Source of the DNA: Phycisphaerae bacterium
GTDB taxonomy: Bacteria > Planctomycetota > Phycisphaerae > Sedimentisphaerales > Anaerobacaceae
Direction of reading: 5' to 3'
NCBI GenBank assembly: GCA_012744475.1
Contig: JAAYBV010000004.1
Span: forward strand, 1-46,329
DNA: 46,329 bases
The notes beneath the pieces were generated by a model. That model was not told the DNA's origin. It saw only the letters and a list, made by a program, of their open reading frames with translations, and ran no database searches. Positions 18,681 through 26,124 of this stretch are shown here, in pieces. The translations under genes and the position numbers were made by a program. Positions within the stretch are counted from its first letter, which is position 1, and each line of letters opens with the position of its first letter.

Positions 18681-20507
18681 TTACTCGGCGCCTCCGTAGG
18701 TGATCTCGATTCGCGAGATCTGGGCTTCGCCTGTGAACTCGATTCTGATGAACCGGCTCTGCAGCGCCTGCGGCTTCGCCTCGTAGCGGACGGGTTTCCA
18801 GTAGCCATATTGGCCTTCACCGCTGTAGAAGTCCTTTCGCCGGGCTTCGGCGGTTTGCCACGTCTGCCCATCGGCCGAGACCTGGAAACGCAAGTCCGCC
18901 GGCTCTTCGGCAAAGAAGGTGTAGACCGTGCAGGTCCGGATCGCGGCGGGCAACCTGTAGACCAGAGCCGCGCCGGCGGCTCCCTTCATCCGATCCATGT
19001 CTTCTTTGGCGTTACGCGTCTTGCCCGTCTCGGGCGTGACGCCGGTATGCTGGTGCAGGAGCGAGAAATCGCGCATTTCGTCCACGAGCGTGAAGTGCCG
19101 GACCGCGACGGGTCCGACGGTATTGGACGACGCAGAGGCGCCGCTGCTGTTCTGCGCGGTAACGCGATAGAAGTACTGGCTGGCGATCTGGACATCGGCG
19201 TCGGCGAACAGCGGGCGGTAGGGCACGGCGGCATCGCAGACGTTCCGACCGATTTCGGTCCAGGGGCCGTTCTTCTTCTCCGCTCTCTCAACGATGTACG
19301 ATTGCGCTCCGGCCGAGCCCTGCCAGGAAATGGCCGCCACGTCGTCAATGGGCAGCAGCACCGGCGCTTGGGGAACGGCGAGCGCAGGCGGCATCTGCCC
19401 CTGAATCTCGAAGGCCTTCTGACGCATCAGCGCCATCAGGTTGCGTTCGTCGTAAGCCTCGCCCGAGGCGAAGCCGGGCCAGTGGTACGCCTTGTAGCGA
19501 TCCCCGCCGAACGGCTCGGAATGCCAGTAGAACCCACCTTCCCGGGTGCGATACCGCAGGCTCCAGATCAGCGCGCCGCTGGTCCCGTCGGCGATCACGT
19601 TCTCCAGCAGCGTCCGGACGGCGTCTGTCTCTACAAACCCGAATTCGCCCACGAAATAGGGCTTTTTGCCCTTGCTCCGGACGCGGTTCGACGCGACCTG
19701 CTCGAACATCTCGCGCGGATTGCTCGGATAGTGGTGCGTGGTCACGATGTCCACGTACGGATTGTCGATCGATTCGTCGCGCAGAACACTCGAAAAGAAG
19801 CCGTCGACCACCAGATGGTTCCGATCGAGGCTCTTGACATAGCCGGCGATTTCTCGCGTCCATTCGTGCGGACATTGCAGTTCGTTGCCTGTCTCCCAGG
19901 CAAGGATGGCCTTGTCGTCCTTGTACTTGACGCCGGTAAAGGTGTTGGTCCGATTGACGACATATTCGATGGTCTTCTTGAAATCGGCGATGATCTGCGG
20001 ATCGGTCCAGAACGCCTCCTTGGCCTTGCCCCGGAAGGCGGCGTATTCCTGGATGCCGCCCCACCAGATCCAGTTGTCCACGAACGGGATAATGACGCGG
20101 ACGCCGGTGCGATGGGCCACCTCCAGCACCTTGTCGAGCGCGCGGAACGCCTCTTCGTTGAACCGGCCTGGGCCCAGCACGTGGCGGGGGATCTCGGGCC
20201 CATCGCCGGCCGCTCGTACGCTCAGCGTGTAAATCCGCGTGGCGCGCCCGCCCATCTGCTGGATCGCCGTCAGCGCATCGGTGATCTCGAATTCATCGGG
20301 CAGCCGCCAGGGGTTGGTCTCTTCGAAGGGCAGATGATCCTCGACATAGTGCAGGTTAGGGATGTTGAAGGAGACGAAGCGGTACTCCCTCGGTCCTTCC
20401 ATCAGCCGATCGCCCTGACGGGTGACGAAATGGTCGAATCCCTGCGAGGCGCCGGCGCAGCCGCAGACCAGCAGCATCGCGAAAGTGACACAGATGGTCC
20501 TTCCCAT
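18681..20507 (-). CDS. GH5-like glycoside hydrolase lipoprotein with FN3-like and sugar-binding-like C-terminus
   Basis: This 608-residue protein has a lipoprotein-type signal (MLLVCGCAGAS). Residues ~25-350 form a beta/alpha barrel with the GH5/clan-A catalytic pair: acid/base Glu in AILAWETGNEL (Glu209) and nucleophile Glu in PYFVGEFGF (Glu288). GRATRIYTLSV, THHYPS and GALIWSLRYR fit mannanase-like GH5 members. Residues ~375-465 look like a fibronectin type III domain (YIVERAEKKNGPWTEIG, YFYRVTAQNSSG), and the C-terminal ~140 residues resemble a discoidin/carbohydrate-binding beta-sandwich (SRFIRIEFTGEAQISRIEI). The adjacent epimerase and DUF1080 genes support beta-mannan or related glycan use; the exact substrate is inference. 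Confidence 0.82.
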   Translation of the reverse strand: MGRTICVTFAMLLVCGCAGASQGFDHFVTRQGDRLMEGPREYRFVSFNIPNLHYVEDHLPFEETNPWRLPDEFEITDALTAIQQMGGRATRIYTLSVRAAGDGPEIPRHVLGPGRFNEEAFRALDKVLEVAHRTGVRVIIPFVDNWIWWGGIQEYAAFRGKAKEAFWTDPQIIADFKKTIEYVVNRTNTFTGVKYKDDKAILAWETGNELQCPHEWTREIAGYVKSLDRNHLVVDGFFSSVLRDESIDNPYVDIVTTHHYPSNPREMFEQVASNRVRSKGKKPYFVGEFGFVETDAVRTLLENVIADGTSGALIWSLRYRTREGGFYWHSEPFGGDRYKAYHWPGFASGEAYDERNLMALMRQKAFEIQGQMPPALAVPQAPVLLPIDDVAAISWQGSAGAQSYIVERAEKKNGPWTEIGRNVCDAAVPYRPLFADADVQIASQYFYRVTAQNSSGASASSNTVGPVAVRHFTLVDEMRDFSLLHQHTGVTPETGKTRNAKEDMDRMKGAAGAALVYRLPAAIRTCTVYTFFAEEPADLRFQVSADGQTWQTAEARRKDFYSGEGQYGYWKPVRYEAKPQALQSRFIRIEFTGEAQISRIEITYGGAE

Positions 20508-20522
20508 AGCACGGTCTCCATA

Positions 20523-20550
20523 GTAGGGCGAATCATCATTCGCCCCTGCG
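20523..20550. repeat. GTAGGGG palindrome copy P7, forms the 3' end of the FtsK-like gene
   Basis: This copy is GTAGGGCGAAT, CATC, ATTCGCCCCTGCG. On the minus strand CGC AGG GGC GAA TGA gives the last residues (RRGE) and the stop of the FtsK-like ATPase. Confidence 0.87.
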
Positions 20551-22335
20551 TAGAGCCCATTTCCTGCCGAGGTCGGCGAGCCAGTCGTCGGGCAGCGGGC
20601 CGTAAGGGCGGAATTTCTCCAGGCCGCCTTGCTCTTCGCTGTAGAGCAGGGCGCGGTGGAAGCCGAGTTGGTTGGCGGCGGGCGAATCGATCAGGGTGCT
20701 CGAATCGGCGGCGCTCATCTGGAACAGGATGCGGTGGTCGAACTCACGGACGGTCTGGCGATCGAAGGTACGCTCCAGCGTGCCGAGGGTATCGGCCCAG
20801 GCGACCACGTGGATACCGACGGGGGGACCGTCGCGCAGGAGGCCGGCAAACTGCACGTCGGGACGCGGCGTTGCTTCCTCGGAGCCCGTCGAGAATCCGA
20901 AGCTGTCCTCGCTGCGGCGGAGCATGCGGTATCGCTGCAAGCCGTAGACGAGCAGGACCACGGTCGCCTCGTCATTCCGATCGGCCTCGATTCGCTCATT
21001 CACTTTCCGGCTCAGTTCGGCGATGGCCGCAGGGACATCGTTCCAGGCGACGATCCGGCAGGGGTGCGGCAGCACGCGCGTTACGCGGGCGAAGGCGCCC
21101 GCCTGCGCCGAATCGGGTGCACTGCCGTCGAGGATCACAAACTCGACGGAGGACCGTGGCAACTGGCTGGCCAGACAGACACAGGCGCCCGTCATCAGAT
21201 TCATCGCCACTTCATCCCGCTGGCCGACCATCAGAATGTTGCCGCCGCTCTGGCGACGCAACACCACGGCGGTCGGCTCCTTGATGGTCACCGGAGAGCC
21301 CAGCCAGATCTTCGGGGCGGGCACGGGCGAAGCATCATTCGCCCCTACACAGGCAGCCAGTTGGCGATTCTCCCGAATGTCGGCCGGAACGTTGCCTTCG
21401 AACACGATCATCGGCTCGCGTGGTTCGGGTCCGCGTGCCGCGATCCGGCTCAGGTACGAATCACGAACGGCATCCGAGAGCCAAGCCACCTGGAAGGGGC
21501 TGTTGCCGGCGACGGCGCCGCCGGCGTCGTTGTAGATCGCCTCGCCCGGTCGCGACAGCAGGCGTGCGGCTGTGTTCTCGTCATCGAGCACGAGCTGCGA
21601 ATCGACCTCCGAGCATTGCAGCGCGATCCGCACCGCCATCTGGCCCATCGTGCTGCGGGCCAGACCGAAGGCGCCGCCCAGCGTCTGCGAGCCGAGCACG
21701 ACGTGGATGCCGAAGGCGCGGCCTTGTCGCACAAGCTGCTCCAGCAGGACGATGGCGTCCTGGGCGAGCTTGTCGTCTTCGGAGAAAAACACCTGGAACT
21801 CGTCCACGATCAGCACCGTGCGGGGCATGGTCTTTCCGGTGGCGCTGCGGTAGGCGGCGATGTCCTGCACGCCCGCGTCGCGGAACAGGTTGCCTCGATG
21901 GGCCATCTCGGCGTCGAGCCGCTGGAGGATGCTGAGCCCGAACTCGCGATCGCTTTCGATGGCGACCGCGCGGGCGTGCGGCAAGCGGTTGGTGACGTAG
22001 GTCTTGAACTCGACGCCCTGTTTGAAGTCGATCAGGTACAGCTCGACCTGGTCGGGAGCGTACCACAGCGCCAGATTGGTCACCATGACGTGCAGCAGGG
22101 TGGACTTGCCCGAGCCGGTCTTGCCGGCGATCAGCGTGTGCTGAGCGACGCCGTGGCCGATGCGGAAGCGTTGCAGTCGCGTCGCGCCGGTCCGGCCCAG
22201 CGGAACGCTCAGCTCGCGCGAGCTGTCGAGCGACCAGAGCTGCTCGTCGGTCGGTGCGATGGTCTGGAAGGGTACCTCCACGCGGGCGGAGCTGGCGCCC
22301 GCCTTGCCGATGGCGTGCATGAGATTCGTCAGCAC
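20536..22335 (-). CDS. FtsK/EssC-like ATPase, C-terminal part after an in-frame TAG
   Basis: This 599-residue segment carries an active FtsK/SpoIIIE ATPase domain with Walker A GKTGSGKST (71-79), Walker B TVLIVDEFQVFF and sensor-like IHVVLGSQTLGGAFG, then a second, degenerate ATPase module lacking Walker A (NILMVGQRDEVAMNL, ATVVLLVYGLQRYR, PPVGIHVVAWADT). The same frame stays open upstream of the GTG at 22335 for 74 codons up to TAG 22560-22558, beyond which the partner gene continues. So this is probably the second half of one ~1300-residue protein. Palindrome P8 adds VGANDASPV in the inter-domain linker, and P7 supplies the stop. Family knowledge: EssC-type ATPases drive WXG100 protein export. 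Confidence 0.85.
   Translation of the reverse strand: MLTNLMHAIGKAGASSARVEVPFQTIAPTDEQLWSLDSSRELSVPLGRTGATRLQRFRIGHGVAQHTLIAGKTGSGKSTLLHVMVTNLALWYAPDQVELYLIDFKQGVEFKTYVTNRLPHARAVAIESDREFGLSILQRLDAEMAHRGNLFRDAGVQDIAAYRSATGKTMPRTVLIVDEFQVFFSEDDKLAQDAIVLLEQLVRQGRAFGIHVVLGSQTLGGAFGLARSTMGQMAVRIALQCSEVDSQLVLDDENTAARLLSRPGEAIYNDAGGAVAGNSPFQVAWLSDAVRDSYLSRIAARGPEPREPMIVFEGNVPADIRENRQLAACVGANDASPVPAPKIWLGSPVTIKEPTAVVLRRQSGGNILMVGQRDEVAMNLMTGACVCLASQLPRSSVEFVILDGSAPDSAQAGAFARVTRVLPHPCRIVAWNDVPAAIAELSRKVNERIEADRNDEATVVLLVYGLQRYRMLRRSEDSFGFSTGSEEATPRPDVQFAGLLRDGPPVGIHVVAWADTLGTLERTFDRQTVREFDHRILFQMSAADSSTLIDSPAANQLGFHRALLYSEEQGGLEKFRPYGPLPDDWLADLGRKWALRRGE
21322..21350. repeat. GTAGGGG palindrome copy P8, inside FtsK-like gene
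   Basis: This copy is CACGGGCGAAG, CATC, ATTCGCCCCTACAC. On the coding strand it is open and gives V-G-A-N-D-A-S-P-V between two ATPase modules. Confidence 0.87.
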
Positions 22336-22557
22336 GCTCTCGGATGGGGGCTTGTCGGGCGTCAGCGGGAACCGCTTCAGGACAGGGTCCCGCCAGACGA
22401 ATCGGTCCTTGTCGTAGACGAGGTGGATGCTGCCGGCGCTGATGTCCTCGATGTCGATCCCGCTGGGCAGCTCCTGCCGGGCGTCGTAGGCGATCAGCGT
22501 GTGGACGCCGCAACGCGGGCCGCTGTGGATGATGCTGCTCAGACGCCGGGCCGATTC

Positions 22558-24459
22558 CTAGTTGAAGTTCACCGGGAAGTCGGCGATGACGAGAAAGCGA
22601 TAAGGCTCGGCCAGTTCGCCCGCCTGTTCGTTGTATTGCTCGATCGTCTCGAATTCGTTGCGGAGGTACTTCTGGATCACGTTCTCCATGTGTCCGGTCA
22701 GGTCCTCCAACTGCTGTCGGATCTGGGCGGCTTCGGTCCAGATGCGTCCGCCCACAAGCGATTCGAGGTAGTCGCCGGCGTGCATGAAGCCCGCAAAGCT
22801 CTCGCCCAAGCCCACCGGGTCGAAGATGGTGAACCGGACCCGGCCCGGCGGAAGGGACGTGAACAGCCGCGCCATCGTCGCGCGAAGCGTCTCGATCGCT
22901 TCCTGTCGTCCCTCACGCCCGGACTGCAGGAGCATCGAGCAATGCCGCGGGAACTCCAACACGGCGGGAAGCTCCATGAGACTGGCGGTGTCCAATGTTT
23001 GGCCTGCGCGGGCCCGGACCGATTCGGATAGCGGCTTGAGATCCAGCCGGAGCGTGCCGAATCGCACGGCGGACGCCGACGCGTCCGACATCATCGGCGA
23101 CCGATCGATCAGATGCTCCCAGTCTGCCACGAATGTCTTGTCGAGTTCGGAGGCTCTGCTCAGCAGGGCGCCGACGCGTGCCAGCCCTTCATCCCATCGC
23201 TGCTGGAGATGTTGCCGGGACGTTTCGTACTGGCTGCGGCATTCGCCCATCTCGCTGTCGTACCGCTGCTGGATTTCCGCCAGCCGCTGCCGGCACTCCT
23301 GGTCCAGTGCCGACCGCTCTTGTTCGAACTGTTCCTGCGCCTGATTGAGGGCGTTGTCTCGCTCCTTTTTGAGCTGGTCGAAGGCTTCCACTCGGCGGTG
23401 CTCGATCTCCTGAAGCGACGTGTTGCGCTGTCGGGAGATGTTGGCCCTGGCGGTCTCGAACGTTTCGTGGGCGCGCCTCAGTTCGACGTCTTTCTTCTGG
23501 ACGGAACTGCCCAGCTCGGTCTCGATGCCCTCCAGCGTGGATCGGCACCACTGTTCCAGCGCCGTCCGAGCGCCGGCCAGCGCGTTCTGAAAAGCCCCGC
23601 AGGTCTGGCGAACCTGCGACTTGGCCTTTCGCCAGATGACGCGTTCCGCCAGACCGGCGGCGATCAGACCGATCCCGGCGGCGATCGGATACGCGATTTG
23701 AGCGGATGGGAGCCCCGGGACCTTCAGGCCGTATAAGATGGCCAGCAGGATAAGAGCAACACCCACCATCCCCGCCGCCAGCAGTGCAGGACGCGTGCCG
23801 ACGAAGACCTGGGCAGTCCAGAGACGTTTCAGCGTTGCCAGATGCTGCTCGGCGAGAGCCTGCTGCGATGCGTAATCGCCGCCCGCAGACGGCGTCACGG
23901 TCTCATGCGCCTCGATTCCATGCTGCCTGTAGAGACGCACGAGTTGGCCGGCCTGCTGTTCGAGGCCGTCGAGATAGTGACGCGCGCCGGCGACCGTCGA
24001 TTCGGTTTCCTGCCGTCGCTGCGTACTCTTGGCCACGGCGCCTTCGGCCACGAACTCGGCGACCAGAACCTGGTCCTGGTGCTCCTTCTCGGCTCTTTGT
24101 TCCAGTTCGACGGCCGTCTGGTTGACTTTCTTTCGCCGATACTGGATGTCGACCTTGACGTCGCTGAGCTGTTTCTCGTAGTTGGCGCGGATCTCCTCGA
24201 CGCGGTCGTCGTAGTGGTCCTGAATCTCCTTGCCGCGGGTGTTGCGGTGCAGCTCGATGCGGCCTCGCTCGGCGTCGAATCGATCCTGGGCCTTGTGCCT
24301 GGCCGCCTCGTAGTCCGACTCAATCCGGGACTCCAGCGGTCCAACGACCTCAGCCGACAGTTGGATCACCTCCGCCAGCGCTTGACGCTGGAGGTTGGTG
24401 TAGTGGTCGTCGGCCACAGGGGCCGGGCCGCGCAGATAGGCTTCGAGATCAGCGTTCAT
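22558..24459 (-). CDS. Coiled-coil/two-TM N-terminal part of the FtsK/EssC-like ATPase
   Basis: This 633-residue frame has a long charged coiled coil (~25-180), two membrane segments (~224-245 and ~255-275), a second coiled coil (~280-425), then a degenerate ATPase-like module (VRFTIFDPVGLGESFAGFMH, GRIWTEAAQIRQQLEDLTGHMENVI, NEFETIEQYN, YRFLVIADFPVNFN). It stops at TAG immediately after PVNFN. The next codons in frame read ESARRLSSIIHSGPRCGVHTLIAYD, which is what an FtsK-type protein should contain there. The gene is therefore split by a nonsense codon, not naturally ended. The start overlaps the upstream small gene (ATGA). It probably acts as an inner-membrane translocation motor. Confidence 0.85.
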   Translation of the reverse strand: MNADLEAYLRGPAPVADDHYTNLQRQALAEVIQLSAEVVGPLESRIESDYEAARHKAQDRFDAERGRIELHRNTRGKEIQDHYDDRVEEIRANYEKQLSDVKVDIQYRRKKVNQTAVELEQRAEKEHQDQVLVAEFVAEGAVAKSTQRRQETESTVAGARHYLDGLEQQAGQLVRLYRQHGIEAHETVTPSAGGDYASQQALAEQHLATLKRLWTAQVFVGTRPALLAAGMVGVALILLAILYGLKVPGLPSAQIAYPIAAGIGLIAAGLAERVIWRKAKSQVRQTCGAFQNALAGARTALEQWCRSTLEGIETELGSSVQKKDVELRRAHETFETARANISRQRNTSLQEIEHRRVEAFDQLKKERDNALNQAQEQFEQERSALDQECRQRLAEIQQRYDSEMGECRSQYETSRQHLQQRWDEGLARVGALLSRASELDKTFVADWEHLIDRSPMMSDASASAVRFGTLRLDLKPLSESVRARAGQTLDTASLMELPAVLEFPRHCSMLLQSGREGRQEAIETLRATMARLFTSLPPGRVRFTIFDPVGLGESFAGFMHAGDYLESLVGGRIWTEAAQIRQQLEDLTGHMENVIQKYLRNEFETIEQYNEQAGELAEPYRFLVIADFPVNFN

Positions 24460-24689
24460 GGGCCGGGTTCCGAACTGTCCTTACAATCATGGCGTGCTGC
24501 CTCAAGGGCGCTGCCGATTCGTTCCATCGCCAAAACAGCCGACCGAATGTTTGCCTCCAGCGGCGCCATGTACTGCTGCTCGAAGCGCCGGGCGTTCTCA
24601 TCGCGCCAGTTCTCCCTGGTCTGCTGCCAGTCGGCCAACAGTTTCTTGCTGGCCTGAACGAGTTTGGCTCGGCTTTCGGTAGCACTCAT
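24456..24689 (-). CDS. Small WXG100-like helical protein
   Basis: This 77-residue, wholly helical protein contains W28-R-D30 in the middle (TRENWRDENARRFEQQY), with Phe36 eight residues on. This is the same spacing as W43-M-D45...F51 in the other WXG100-like protein of the operon. Length, helix-turn-helix pattern and WxD turn fit the WXG100 superfamily, whose members are substrates or partners of EssC/FtsK-type ATPases. Both ends overlap neighbouring genes by 4 bases (ATGA), so stoichiometric co-translation is likely. Similarity is by pattern only, and a profile search is needed to confirm the family. Confidence 0.68.
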   Translation of the reverse strand: MSATESRAKLVQASKKLLADWQQTRENWRDENARRFEQQYMAPLEANIRSAVLAMERIGSALEAARHDCKDSSEPGP

Positions 24690-25669
24690 ACGGTACCGTC
24701 ATTCGCATCGAAGACTGTCAGGGTCGCATTCCGACGGTCTATCACCACCAGAGACCCTTCGGGCAGGCTCAGCACCTTCTGCAATTGAGGCTGCGCCTGC
24801 AACAGGTCGGTCGTGCGCACGGCGACATATTCGCTCGATTCGGTCCCATCGCCGGCGCCGACGAACCATCCCGAATCTCCGTCTGCGGCGTTGGTGCGAG
24901 CAAGGAAGACCACCTCGGGCTGCCGGCCAACGCAGGCGATCAGAACCCTATCCTCCGGCGCCGGAGCACAGGGCTGGTCTTCCAGCGATGCCTCAGGCAT
25001 CGCGATTCCCGTGATCCATTCGGGCACTGCCGCCAGCGGCGCCTCCGTTCGCGTCTGGGGGGCAGGAGTCCTGCTGCGAAGACGTTTTGCGAATGCTCGC
25101 AGGTCGGGCGGGGCCGGCGCAGGCGCCGGCCGCAACACGCTTTCCTTCGCGGCCTTTTCGAACTCCACTGATGCTTCGGGCGGCGCCAAGGCGACGTAAG
25201 CCTCCAGCGAGTCAATCATCTTCTCCAGTCGGGCCATCGCGTTGGGGATATCCGCGTCAATCGCGCCGACCAGACCCTGAACGCCACCCCGGTAGTCCGA
25301 CTGCAACTTGTCGATTTGCTGAATCCACGACCGCGTCCGCGCGAGCTTGGCCTGGGCCTCGCGCAGCCGACGTTCGGCGATGGCCAGCGCCTTCCTTTCC
25401 TCGACGGCCGAACTCGTTGTCCCGGAGAGCGCCCGATCCAGGACGTTCTTCTGTTTCAGGGCCAGTTTGGCCTGTGTCACGCGCTCGGCACACACGTGAA
25501 CCTGGTTCGACCAATACCGCTTGCGATCTTCGTTCAGCCAGGCCAGCGTCCGCTGAACGTCGGTGCTGACTTCATCCAGCGCCACCGCCGCCGCGTCGGA
25601 AAACGTGGCCAGCGAAGCCTTCAGAGACTTCAGCAGGACAACCGAATTGACTCTCGCGTACTGGCTCAT
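24686..25669 (-). CDS. Coiled-coil protein of the WXG100/FtsK operon
   Basis: This 327-residue protein has no signal peptide or membrane segment. The N-terminal ~165 residues are helical and coiled-coil-like (DVQRTLAWLNEDRKRYW, ERVTQAKLALKQKN, EERKALAIAERRLREAQAKL, DIPNAMARLEKMIDSLEAYV). A Pro/Ala-rich linker (~183-225) follows, then a small mixed alpha/beta end (EVVFLARTNAADGDSGWFVGAGDG, SLPEGSLVVIDRRNATLTVFD). I recall similar proteins beside WXG100 and FtsK genes in planctomycetes; no function is established. It sits 9 bases downstream of the first WXG100 gene and overlaps the next one. It may be a large LXG-like substrate or a cytoplasmic chaperone of the system. Confidence 0.7.
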   Translation of the reverse strand: MSQYARVNSVVLLKSLKASLATFSDAAAVALDEVSTDVQRTLAWLNEDRKRYWSNQVHVCAERVTQAKLALKQKNVLDRALSGTTSSAVEERKALAIAERRLREAQAKLARTRSWIQQIDKLQSDYRGGVQGLVGAIDADIPNAMARLEKMIDSLEAYVALAPPEASVEFEKAAKESVLRPAPAPAPPDLRAFAKRLRSRTPAPQTRTEAPLAAVPEWITGIAMPEASLEDQPCAPAPEDRVLIACVGRQPEVVFLARTNAADGDSGWFVGAGDGTESSEYVAVRTTDLLQAQPQLQKVLSLPEGSLVVIDRRNATLTVFDANDGTV

Positions 25670-25678
25670 CGACTGCTC

Positions 25679-25951
25679 TTACCGCTGCTGAAGGTAATCC
25701 TCGATATGGCGCGCCTTCTTCAGCAGGAAGGACGCGTGCTGGGCCGACGATTCGAGGAAACGACTTAGCGTCTTGACCGTCTGCTCGAACTCCTGCGTGA
25801 ACCGCTTCTGCTCCTGATCCATCCAGCTCTTCTCCAACCCATGCAGTCGGGTCTGCAATCCGCCCATCAGGGCCTCCAGATCGGAGTTGAAGCGGTTCAA
25901 ATCTCGCGCAAACCGCCGCAGTTCGGCCGGGTCAACATTGGCTTTGGCCAT
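25679..25951 (-). CDS. WXG100-family protein
   Basis: This 90-residue helical hairpin protein, MAKANVDPAELRRFARD..., has the turn motif W43-M-D45 (LHGLEKSWMDQEQKRF) and a second helix ending LLKKARHIEDYLQQR. Length and a central Trx-x-Asp-like turn are those of WXG100 (ESAT-6-like) proteins; the Gly of WXG is replaced by Asp, as in many non-actinobacterial members. I chose ATG 25951 because GGAGG lies 6 bases upstream on the minus strand; a longer frame to 25978 would overlap that site. It is the first gene of the operon, ~68 bases from a predicted promoter, and should be the most strongly expressed. Confidence 0.82.
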   Translation of the reverse strand: MAKANVDPAELRRFARDLNRFNSDLEALMGGLQTRLHGLEKSWMDQEQKRFTQEFEQTVKTLSRFLESSAQHASFLLKKARHIEDYLQQR

Positions 25952-26025
25952 GATCGCCTCCGTGTCACGGGACCGCATGTCCCTTCGAAATCCAATCGTT
26001 CGTAGTGGGCACGACCCATATCGCC

Positions 26026-26054
26026 ATTATACCGCATCGGGGCGGCACCTGCCA
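26026..26054 (-). promoter_or_regulatory. Sigma-70-like promoter for the WXG100/FtsK operon
   Basis: On the minus strand, TGGCAG (26054-26049) is followed after 17 bases by a perfect TATAAT (26031-26026). The predicted transcript start is near 26019, giving a leader of about 68 bases before the WXG100 start. It is back-to-back with the promoter at 26088-26116. Confidence 0.6.
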
Positions 26055-26087
26055 CTGCTCGCTGAGTTTCGCGCCGCCATGAACGGT

Positions 26088-26116
26088 TTGCAGCCCGACT
26101 TGGGGGCGGCTATAAT
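26088..26116 (+). promoter_or_regulatory. Sigma-70-like promoter giving a leaderless regulator mRNA
   Basis: TTGCAG (26088-26093), a 17-base spacer and a perfect TATAAT (26111-26116). The response-regulator ATG is at 26125, only 8 bases after the -10 box, and no ribosome-binding site lies between. Transcription would start at or next to the ATG. Confidence 0.65.
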
Positions 26117-26124
26117 GCGGCGTC

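Noticed and set aside
17199-21284. A 1361-codon open frame on the plus strand, with another of 800 codons at 20629-23031
   Set aside because: Both are antisense to well-supported minus-strand genes (epimerase, GH5-like, FtsK-like) with recognisable motifs. GC-rich coding DNA commonly leaves such long open shadows. Their translations contain no recognisable domain.
8946-22560. Full reassignment of TAG to an amino acid
   Set aside because: Several intact genes end naturally in TAG at the expected family length (smpB, the fusion-protein gene, the beta-helix/PDZ gene).
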